Shown here: positions 51,501-62,000 of the stretch, one piece after another | Numbering within the stretch: the stretch's first letter is position 1 | Layout: each line of letters starts with the position of its first letter | Assembly: GCF_031877795.1 (NCBI RefSeq) | Contig: NC_133933.1 | Coordinates: 22,782,029 to 22,846,028, forward strand | Reading direction: 5' to 3' | Length of the DNA: 64,000 nucleotides | DNA from: Strix aluco | Taxonomy: Eukaryota; Chordata; Aves; Strigiformes; Strigidae | Translations under genes and position numbers: made by a program | The notes under the pieces: generated by a model | The model's database searches: none | What the model saw: the letters and a program-made list of their open reading frames with translations, nothing else | What the model was told of the DNA's origin: nothing

Positions 51501-54500
51501 CTCTCTGTGCCTTTGCAGCCTGCCAGACCATCGCCCTTCTGCAACAGCACTATGCCCTTGAATGGCTATGGCAAATACCTCACTTTTTTCTAAGGGAAGC
51601 TTTAAGTTATTCCCATGTTGTCTGTGGCCCCAAGTGTGTTCAGATTCTTGTTCTTTTTACATGTAGACGATGGCAAATAAAGGTGGTAAATATGGCTGGT
51701 TTATCTTTTTTAACTTTATGTAAGGCATCCATAAAAATCTGTTAAGCAAACTAGCATTGCACATATTGTCCATAGCTTTGTTATCACGAACACCGGGCAT
51801 GCAGAATTAAGCTTCCTTTCAGAACAAAAGGTATCATTGTTGTGAGCAGAATGCTAAAACTAGTTTGCATGTTAGAAAGAAGGATTACATTTCCTGTCTC
51901 CATCATCTCTCACTGTCTCTTGAAATACAGAATTAGCTGATAAAGGCATATTTAGGACGGGCTTTTGCTGAAGTTTGGAAATGTCATTTATTCATAAATG
52001 TAAAATAAGCAAACCTTAAAACTTAGGGAAACTGTCTGGTAGCTTTGGATTTCAGTGCAAGATATTCTCTATGTACAGTACTAACACAGATGATAATGTT
52101 TAGTGGAAGTATCACAAAATGACATATTGGCTAGGAAATATCCAAAAAATGAAAAATAGTAGTTGCAAAATATTGTTGTATGTAGAGTTCCACAGGCTGC
52201 AGAATATTTTAGAATGAACATTTTCAGCAATACTGGAAATGATCTGATCTGGCAGAAGAATAATATTTTAATGAATGTTTATAGCATGACAAGAGGAAAG
52301 AGAAATTATCAGCAGGTATTTCTTCATCACTTACACTGCTGTTACTGCTGTAGCTCTTCAGCCATTTAGCTAAGGGTTTACAACCTATACAAGGACTATG
52401 TATTACAGACTGTAGAGCAAATGCCTTTGGTCTCTATATTCTATAAAGATGCTATTTTCCAGGATTTTTGCACATGGGACCTTAGTTCTCCTGCATGCAA
52501 CTGGTAAAATTCTCCCAGCTCTTAAGAATTTGGGATTTGGTGTTAGTATGTAGGAATGGCCCACCCTTAGGAGTTGCATCATCTTCTCTGAGACCTCAAT
52601 GTCTGTCCCTCTCTTGAGAAAGGTTATGGTGTGCTTTACTGCCAGTTTCAGTGCCTTGAATCATTTGATGTTTAGAGTGAAGTTATCAAAAACTTTCATT
52701 TCTCGTTTGGGAGATATTTGATATAGAACCATCGGTCTCTTGTTCTTAATTAATGATTGTTTTCTTCTTAATGTCTCTCCCCTAAGCTGGACCTTACTAG
52801 GAGCTGTCAGATTTCCACCAGGCATGTACTGAAGAGCTAGAACTTAAAAGTGAAGTTCATGTTGGAATAAGATCTGGAGAGAACCAAAGTTGTGGGCAAG
52901 GATTTTTCCTTTTTCCAAATGTTGAGCTTCGGCCCCGTTAATATTTCTGCAAAAACATTATTGGGCTAATTTAAAGCAAAACTCTAGAGCTGTTATATCC
53001 CACATGGCATGAAACATTCCTGCTTTTTTTTTCCTGGTGTATTAACTTCTTACACAGAAAGGAAATGAATTTTAGAAAGAATGTTATACATAAACCATTT
53101 GAGACATTCTCTGTTAAGAAAATACCAGCTGTCAAGAAAGATGCAGCCAATATTGAGTTATATTAAAAACATTGTAAAGGAAATATTTGTCAAGGAAAAG
53201 TGAATTAATTAAAACATTTTAACTATCTTTGCTAGGTTAGGGAAGTTCTATATAAGCTTCTTCTAAATGCATTCATCAGTAAAAGCCACCAATTTATTTT
53301 TTTTCAGAAGGAAGTTGATTTAGGTAAGCTGTTCCTTAATGTAGAATAAAGACATTTTCTGACTACAATGTAACTAGTAGGAAAAAAAAAAAGAAAAAAG
53401 ACTTGGAGTCATTATACTTTATTACCTTCAAATTCTATAAGCTTGCTTTCATTGATTCTTCTTGATGGACAGAATTTATATCAAAAAGAAAATAGAATAT
53501 GTTTTAGGATTTTCATATTAACGTTTTTATTTGAAAATCGGTTATTTTATGAGCAATTAATAGCAATAGGAAGCATTACTTTGCTTCTGTAGAGGAAAAT
53601 AGTGAAGTGCACATAAAAAAGGTACCTGGATCAGGCATATGAAACATTAAATATGATAGGATTTACTCTTTCTTTAATCCAGTCTAGCCTGCTGGCTTTA
53701 AGGAGTTTTACACTGAACATGCAGATTTACTGTAATGGTTTGAAACATAAGCTGTTGGTTTAATTACTACTTTGCTCTTTTTCCCATTAATCTGTTGCTG
53801 CTATCAGATCTACCCTGAAATCCAGCAAATACAGAAATAATTATCTGTTACTGTTCTAGATAATGCCCCTTTTTAAAAATTTATTTAGGTAAAGAAGTTG
53901 AAGGGGGAATGCTTAGATGTTATAGTTATGTGACCTACTTAAATGTTGAGTTTTTGATTTTAGAAAAACATAAATATTGTATATGGAAAGGTTAGGTCTT
54001 CCCCTGTTTAAGATATCCTACCTTTTCATTGTAGTTATTTTCTGGAAGTTCATGAAGATCAGAGTGTTTTCTTTTGCTCCTTGAAAATACTAAAATGACA
54101 TTTCTCAAGTTACATGATTGCTATTAGAAACAAGCAGCTGTTGTTCCCCAAAATTCTCCTCACGCTAGGCTTGTGATCTTAGACTTTGTTAAAATACCAG
54201 TAGAAACATAAGTACCAAATGATGTATGGGCTAAACTTTTTAATGTCATCCACATCTGCACACTCGAATTGACAGTTGTAATTCAATCAACACATTACCT
54301 TTTTTCCCCTTAAAAAACTTAGTGCTGTTGTATTTTAGGGATACCTAAAAGATTTAAGGAATGTGGTTTTTATAACCCAATTTACTTGTTGCTCGTGCTT
54401 GATGTTGTATAATGAACTGAAGAAAGGATTAAAGATGATGATCTGAAGGTTTCTTTAGTTAAATGCCACTCTGAGGAGTTGGATTTTGCTTTACATGTCT

Positions 54501-54795
54501 TGCTTATCAAGTATAACATTGTTATTAACAACAACTAATTGTGATCCTTGTATTGAAGAGTAAAGTTTCAAGTTGGACACCTATATAAAGAATGCAAAGC
54601 TTTCACAGCTGCAACTGAAGCTAATAGCAGCTGTGGGTTGTGCTTGATGTACTGCACAATGACAAATATTCTGAAGAAAATTAGTCTGGAAACATTCCAG
54701 ATTAGGCAGACACAATTCATATACTTTGTACTGTGGATCTTGAGTTTTAAAAATATAAATAGGATATGTTATGAAAATAAATGACTGACATGTAA
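45562..54795. other. AT-rich presumed intron, no supported exon
   Basis: About 9 kb without coding evidence or recognised repeats apart from simple T runs (for example 49,789-49,826 and 50,739-50,751). The ORF at 51,431-51,745 has no family resemblance. A sequence with strong splice signals around 16 nt at 53,308-53,323 is described under findings. Confidence 0.45.
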
Positions 54796-54801
54796 CATTA
54801 T

Positions 54802-55249
54802 AGAGGCTTTCCTCACCGAAAACTTATCACTGCCCTACAATTAAGAGCAAATGTTTATCCTGCAAGGGAATTTCTGGCGAGGGGCAGACAAGAGACACAT
54901 GTTAAATCATGCCGTCGTTGTCAAGCAGAAATTGAGACCTGCGCACATATTGTTGGTTTTTGCCCCGTAGTACAGGACACCAGAATTAAGACACAATCAA
55001 ATTTGTAATATGTTAGTAGAAGAAGCTAAAAAGAAAGAATGGATTATATTTCAAGAACCAATGATAAAAGATAGTCAAAATGCATTATATAAACCAGATC
55101 TGGTATTTCTTAAGGGAGAAAAAGCTATAGTAGTAGATATCACAGCAAGATATGAAAGTAAAATGACAACATTAGCAGAAGCAGCAACAGAGAAAGTGAA
55201 AAAGTACCAACATCTTAAAGATACAAGAATTGACGAATGCTACCATTAG
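54802..55249 (+). pseudogene. Fragment of an R2-clade non-LTR retrotransposon (zinc knuckle and restriction-like endonuclease)
   Basis: Two reading frames together resemble the C-terminal part of R2-family proteins, downstream of the reverse transcriptase. Frame 1 (54,802-55,008) carries an ITALQLRANVYP segment and then a CCHC knuckle of form C-x2-C-x8-H-x4-C (CRRC ... H ... C). After a one-base gain or two-base loss at 54,991, frame 2 continues with HNQICN, then at 55,010-55,249 an open 79-codon stretch with KPD (residues 28-30), VVD at 41-43 and EKVKKY at 61-66. This is the spacing of the PD-(D/E)XK endonuclease that nicks the target in R2. The frame then ends early by TAG, roughly 100 residues short of typical family length. 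Reverse transcriptase and DNA-binding N-terminal domains are missing. R2 normally inserts in 28S rDNA, but no 28S sequence flanks this copy. It cannot encode an active element. Confidence 0.85.
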
Positions 55250-55290
55250 TAAATTTATTAATATATTTAGTAGTACAATGAGTGTAATAT

Positions 55291-55307
55291 GGGGGGGGGG
55301 GGGGGGG
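55291..55307. repeat. Poly-G run (17 G)
   Basis: Seventeen G follow AATAT, 42 bp after the stop of the R2-like frame, and are followed by AAGTGG. It may mark the end of the element's 3' region or be independent. Count is unreliable because of homopolymer error. Confidence 0.9.
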
Positions 55308-58300
55308 AAGTGGTTTTTGTCCTAGGTTTTTAATAGTTTAGGCTAATTTTAGCACTGTACTATGAGAAGGGGAAAAAGAAATGCAGAGTAATATCTCTCT
55401 GTTAACCTGCTGTCAAAGCATGTGCATTGGATAAGGCAGGGTTCCTGTCTGAAAAAACAAATAAACCAGCCAGGAAGGAACAAACGTAATTCTGGTGTTT
55501 TACAATTTCTGTATGTTTGATTGTGCAGTTTCAGTATCCCAAATGATTTTTGAGTTTCATATGAAGGTAACAATTCATTAACTGTGCTGGGTGGTGCTGA
55601 ATGCCCCTGATCTTTTAGCTGTGAATGTAGTAAACTAATTATGCTGCAGATGACCCCTTACTAGAGGTGATGTAGTCTCTCTTGTAAATTCTGATGGTGC
55701 TGTATCTGACCTAAACGTTTGTCAGGCTGAAACTAGCTATTGTATGTTAGACTTCCAGAGAATCACTTCATCTGTGGTCTGAGACTATGCTTTATTGGCA
55801 ATCTGTTTTATTTTATGCAAAATGATAGATATCTGAGATCAATGCTGACTCCAAAGAGAAGTAACTAGACTGAGTTCCTGAATATAGTATCAAGACCACT
55901 AATCATGTCAGGGCTAGAGAAAAAAATCTGTCAGTATTCCAGGTTATTTCTACAGAGCAGTTAATCATAAATGATTATGCAGTTTGACTGAATTATACAG
56001 ATCTTACTTTATGCCTCTCACTTAAATCTTGCCTTTGTCCAGAACGTTATAGTTCTTTGTGTATTTATGTATGCGTGATTGAGCATATGGTTATAGTTCC
56101 AAGGAGAAGAGGAAAGTAGCCTCTTTTAATATGTCAATTCACATTTTGAAATTTTCTTTATAGTAACTCTTGTGAAAATTATATTAGCCATCTAGAACCA
56201 CTTTTTTCAGTTTCAGTCTGATGCCTCGGCAATCAAGATGAAGGATGTTGATCAGGATGCTTTTCTTCTGAGAAATACTGAGCCACTATGCATTGACTTC
56301 TACTGTCTAATTGGTGATAGACAGGTTTGCCCAATCTTTCTTGGCTTTCACAGTAAAGTTAAGTCTAAAAATGTACTTCTAAGTTATTTTATCTAAATAT
56401 TGTAGTCTTCTATGGTATTTAGAATGAGGGAAATCTTCCTTGATGACCTGACAGACATCTTCACAGGTGGGTAACTTGAGATGCATTTTGAATGAGGTGT
56501 GCAGCTTGGAGTTTTAGTTTTATCCTAGTTTACCTTACTTGATGGTCAGTTAAATCTTTTCTTCAGCTGTTATCGAGGATACTGTAATCATCTTTATGGA
56601 TATATCTGATTACAAATTACAGTTAATGTCCTGAATTCCCTGCCAGTGAGAAATAATATTCCTCTATGCACTTTTAAAGTAAGATCTTCAGGGGAAAAAA
56701 ATGTTATCACTACAAAGTATATTTCTGTTATCTGTCCTGCATAATAAAAAGTGACTAAATTATATTATCAAAATGTATAACAACTTTACCAAAATTTCAG
56801 GTTGTAGATATTCTTTAATAGGGCATCTTGCAGCTGAGTCGAGCTGGTTCTTAATGTATAGAAAAACAGTTTAACAGTTTAAAAGGGTCAGTCATGATAT
56901 ATCTTGATGTAATTTTCCATCTATATGCTTGAGATCTTTATCTGACAGTATAGAAGCTAGAGATGGAAAGTTAGAGAAATGCTTTGACTACATTAAGTGT
57001 TATGGGACAACTGATAGATGAGTCCCATTAGCCATGTTGTGTTGAACTGCAGCCAGCCATTTTGAAATATTTTAAATCCCTAGCATTCCTGAACAACTGG
57101 AGGAGAATCCTTTTCTGATATTCCTTCTAAAAGGGATTATTACTTTTGTTGTAGTTTGGTCTAAGAATTTCTGTGAAGTATCAGGAAATTATTACATTTT
57201 TCCTTAGTGACTAATGCAGTCAAACCTGATTTGAAGCTTGGAATCTGTTACCAGTAAAAAAGGCTTACGGTTACGCTGCTAGAGGTTTTAGATCACTCTA
57301 AATTTCTTATTTCCTGTAAAATACGTAAAATCCCACCAGTATAAGTCATAAGCTATTTATCTATACCACTTAATTGTATTTGTTGGATAGAGAAGCCTGT
57401 AAGAGCAATCTTGTGCAAAGCTAGTTTTGCAAGCTTTTTTTTCTGTTCATTACACTTGTGTCAATGCTATTCACTTCTAAACCCCTTCAAAGTTTCCAGT
57501 TTATCAACATTTTGAGATGCAGAAGTGATTAGTCTGAGTATCTTTGTGCTGTATGGTTTGAAGATAAGATGTGTCTATAGCAGCTGCCAAACTGAATCCT
57601 GAAACAATGCCAGGACATCTATGTAGTGTTTACTAGAATGACTTTCTCTACTTTATTTCTTGCTCTGTCACTATTAATCTCTTTCTTCTTTGCCATAATG
57701 TTAGTTATTAAAAATTCTGACGTCCTAAGAAATGCTTATCAAATAACTTATCGTTCTGTTTGTCTATTATATCCTTTTTGCATACTCATATTACTGTAAA
57801 TTGCTCTGGAAAGCACTATGAAAAAGTAATGGCTTAATATAAGTGAAAAGGATTTTTCAGTTGTTGCTCATGTCTTCTAGTCTACCTAGATGTTTGGTAT
57901 TGGGTCCTCTTACCAAAATATGGAGAGAGAGAGAGAAAGATGTTGGAAGATCAGTGAACTTTTTGTTTTGGAATATATTTATCTTTTCCTAAAGTAATTT
58001 GAACTATTTTGTTAGGCCATACTATGACACAGAACTACTGAGACCTTGTACACATTATAAAAAGCTTTAAAATTGGAAACAGTTTCACCTGTTTCCTTCT
58101 CATTTATTTTTGGCAATGATTGGTATGAAAATGTTGTCTTTATTTTCTTGCTCTTCATGTTTTGTCTTTTTTGTTAGCTTTTCTCTCAGCCTTGCAATAT
58201 TGCAAAATAACAGTATAAGCTTAATCATTTGCTTCATGACGTTTAAACTGTTTGAAATGGAGCTGAGGACTGATGAATGTTTAAGTAATTTTATAGTCTC

Positions 58301-58560
58301 TTAATTTTGCAGCTAGCAGGGAGGTATTTTCAGAAGCATTGGCATAATTCAGTTTCCCAGAAGTTGACCTTAATTATTCTGGTTTCGGTTAGGACCAGGA
58401 CCAAAGGAATTATTCTAGTGGTTAAAGATGGAAACCCCCTCATGCTGAATTTGGAGGGCTCTTTCTCCTTGTTGTAGAAGCCCTGTGCAGCAGCTAAAGA
58501 GACACTTAGGGGCTTAACTTCCCAGCTAATAAAGACAGTGGATGCTTCCTGAAATTTTTT
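55308..58560. other. AT-rich presumed intron
   Basis: No recognised gene. Two short exon-like sequences at 56,209-56,324 and 56,411-56,466 are discussed in findings. A (GA)n run lies at 57,922-57,939. Confidence 0.4.
57922..57939. repeat. (GA)n microsatellite
   Basis: GGAGAGAGAGAGAGAAAGA, a short simple repeat. Confidence 0.85.
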
Positions 58561-58574
58561 AGGGTTGAGACCCT

Positions 58575-59037
58575 GCACAAACACATACTAGACATACTCA
58601 AGAGAGTTCAAGGAAGGGCCACAAGGATGGTGAAGGGGCTGGAGCATCGGACATATGAAGAAAGGCTGAGAGATCTGGGACTGTTCAGCCTGGAGAAGAG
58701 AAGTCTCAGAGAGGGGGATTTTATTAATTTTATCAATACCTGAGGGGAGGGTGCAAAGAGGAAGGAGCCAGGCTCTTCTCAGTGGTGCCCAGTGACAGAA
58801 CCAGAGGCAATGGGCATAAACTAAACCACATCAGAAAACACTTTTTTACTGGGAGGGTCAGTGAGCACTGGCATGGGTTGCCCAAGGAGGTTATGGAGTC
58901 TCCATCAGAGATATTCATAAGATGACTAGACATGGTCCTGGAGAACTGACGGTAGGTGCTCCTGCTTGAGCGGCAGGGTTGGACCAGATGATCTCCAGAG
59001 GTACCTTCCAACCTCAGCCATTCTGTGTGATTCTGTT
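58575..59037 (+). mobile_element. CR1 non-LTR retrotransposon, 5'-truncated
   Basis: A forward CR1 copy. After a start near 58,575 the plus strand shows the ORF2 C-terminal pattern ([10 protein letters not shown], then [16 protein letters not shown]), an in-frame stop and frameshifts around 58,740, then 'tcttctcagtggtgcccagtgacagaacc' and the 3' UTR with 'ttggaccagatgatctccagaggt' and 'ccttccaacc'. The terminal 'cattctgtgtgattctg' repeats are present, so the 3' end is complete. Its broken frame and tail variant (ATTCTGTG) distinguish it from the copy at 18.2 kb, suggesting a different subfamily and greater age. Confidence 0.93.
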
Positions 59038-62000
59038 GTGCAGATGTCATGCAATCTTTTATTGTTTTGAGATCACCCATAGATGATTCACAGGGAAAGG
59101 TGATTCTCCTTAAAATGAAAGATTCCTTATTTATTCCTTTAAAGCTCTCATCAGCTGCACAGGAGATAACTACTTAACTTAAAGTTGCAGAATAAGGGGG
59201 GTTATTTAGGAAACAAAGTTCCTTTCCTCTTAAGTCTTAGGAAGTGTGTGAGTTGGCAACTGAAGTGGTAGTTTTAGTTGCTGCTAGAGGAATTTAAATG
59301 TATGTTGTAACTAAGCCACCATAGGAAAATAATTTTCTTTCCTGAGGAAGGACAGAAGCACTTGCTGTGTACTGTGTTTTGCTATAGGCTGTTTCTCCTC
59401 TTGTGTAATGGTCTTGCTCTGTAAGAAGTGAGAGAAACACTTTAAACACGGGGAAAGTATCGTTGTTAAGCTACAAAATAATAAGAGGTTTCAAGAGCAT
59501 GCAGAGTATCAAAACCAATTTATCTCATTCTTGACTTTGCTTTCAAGAGTGACAGTTTAAAAAAAATTATAAAGTGACTTTCCTTCAGGTGATGGAAATC
59601 TGCTTATCATTTTTGTAATGAAAATGCTCACATTTTGAAATGCTTGTTTATTTTCACAAGTTTGGAGTGGCTCTAAATTCAGTGACTTCAAAACGTGACT
59701 GTACATTTTAATTGGCCTTTGTGACACACACTTTGTTGTTAAATGTAACACTTTTATTGGCCCAAAAATATTTGCCCCACCTATTCTCATTCGCTAGTGG
59801 TGGGAACGGTAACATTAAAGGCTGTTTAAAATATATGAAGTGAGTTCTGGGATCACCCCCCACCTGTTGTTTATTTTGGTTTATGCAAGAACAGTGAAAA
59901 GGAATCATGTTGGTGAAGTTCTCTCATCTGAGTAGTAGTTTTGGAGCCTGATACCACTGTATCCTGCAAGGTGTAGATTTAGACAATTCACACATCAACA
60001 GGTTTGGCTTTTTCAAGCAAAACTTGGGGCTTCTGGGATAATGAACAGTGAGTGTTGGCAAGAAAGGTCACTTAGCTTTAAAGTAACCTAGAGTACATTG
60101 TACTGAATTATGGAACAAAGACTGTAAATACAGAAAATCTTTGATTAACTTCTCCTTTTCAGTGTCTTGACCTTTATTGAGTTCCCTAGCTGACATTTTT
60201 AGAAGACTTTTAGTATTCTTTCCTTTCATTATAAAGGGTTTATTTGTGCATTTGCTCCCACATATTTCGTTGTCATCTTCTCTGCCATTTGATTTTCTTC
60301 AGTTACAACAGCATCTGCATTTCATATCAGCATGGTCACTGTAGTGGTGTAGTGATGTAGTCCTTTTTTATATCAAATTCTAGAAATGCATTTCTGTGCG
60401 TAGATGTTATCTTGGTAAGCAAAAGAAATAAAGCAAACATGAGTGAAAAAGAAAAAAAGTAGCAAAACTGATAAGCACCTACAAAAACATTTTAAAGACA
60501 GCATATTGTATACCAATTAGCAGTAAATCACATAGGGTTCACATCACAGATCTTTTTAGTTTTGAAATTATTAGCTGCATTTTCTATTTAAAGGCAATGA
60601 CATATTTAGTCAGACTTAATGCAAGTGAATCATAGCATTGCATTGTTATTGCATAAAATAGTGATTGTCAGTTGTGTTATACTCTATATATTTTGGAGGG
60701 GATAAAACCCCTCTGTGCTCTGGAAGTTGCTGAGACATTTCATAGTCTGGGGTGGTGATGAACATACTATAAATAATGCAGGCAACAGGAATACATTGTT
60801 TTGTTTTGTTAGACTAGACTCCTCCAGTTGGCATCTTTCTTTCCTTTTCTTTACACCCCCTGTGGTGTTAGCAATGTAGGCTGTATAAGATTACGAATAA
60901 TCTTTTTACAAGGAGTCATTGCAGACTTGATCTTTTTACATGGCTGTTCATACTGGTTCTACTGTCTAAGCTGGTAGCTCCCAGCTGTTCTTTAAAGGTC
61001 ATGCCAGTGGTGCCTATTAATATGGCTGTGTCCTTCCTTTCCCCAGTTCTATCCTGCTGTTGCTGCAGCAGAATGGGAACTTCCCGCAACAGTTAAAGGC
61101 TGATTAAATCTTAGTAGTTGTCACTTTGGATGGCTGGCTAGCTCAACAAGATCTTCCTGGCTTGGAGAGACAGCTTCTCAAGAGCATGCCTTGCTCTATA
61201 ATAACTGTTTGAACAAATCCCAGATGTAAGATCTAATTTTCTCCTTACTGCTTTCTTCCTCTTTGATACTGTGTTCCCTGAAGCCTTTAAGTTGTTTTAT
61301 ACAGTCTGAGGTGCTGTTCACAGCTAACAATGCTTTCTAGTACGATATTCCATAAAATGGAACTTTTCCTTAGAACATAATACAGAGTTTAGACTTTTAA
61401 ATTTTATCTTAAAGATTCCAGGAGAAGGGCGGTGATGAGAATCGCTGGTCATTTGCTGTTAAGGTTACAGGCTTTTAATCACCTCACTTCTAACTGACTA
61501 CCTGCTACTGATAGTTGAGTGAAACTGAGGGTAGGACTTGAACCTTTGTTGCTCAAATGGGCAGGTTGTCTGGCTGCTGTCAGTCCTTTTTATTTATGGA
61601 TGTGGATACTCAGCAACAGGGAATAAGTGAATAAGGCTTTAAAGATTGCTGGTAGAGCAAAGGAATCAGGTCTGTTTAAATAGAAGGCAAGATCAGCCTG
61701 CTAATGAATGAGTAATGTTGAGAAGGACATAAGCCCATGTATTTTATAGCTTAAGATAAATGTTAACAGAGACTAAGAATAAACTTGCCACCACTGCCTA
61801 CTGCAGGCTTTCTTCCTGCACGCTCTTATGAAGTACATGGTTCAAGACACTGTCAGACAGGATGACTGGGTGGACTACTGCTGATTCAGTTTGGCAATTT
61901 CTGTGTTTCTTCCACTGGTCATTTCTTTCTTCAACACCATACAAGATAACAAAGTCACTTAAGTCAAGACACTGTAAATATTCATTCTCTATAAATGTTG

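Noticed and set aside
51431..51745. 104-codon ORF preceded by a good acceptor-like CTCTGTGCCTTTGCAG inside it
   Set aside because: No matching donor and no recognisable protein. Left as presumed intron.
54700..55450. 28S rRNA target-site sequence beside the R2-like fragment
   Set aside because: I searched by eye for the conserved 28S sequence around the R2 insertion site and did not find it on either side.
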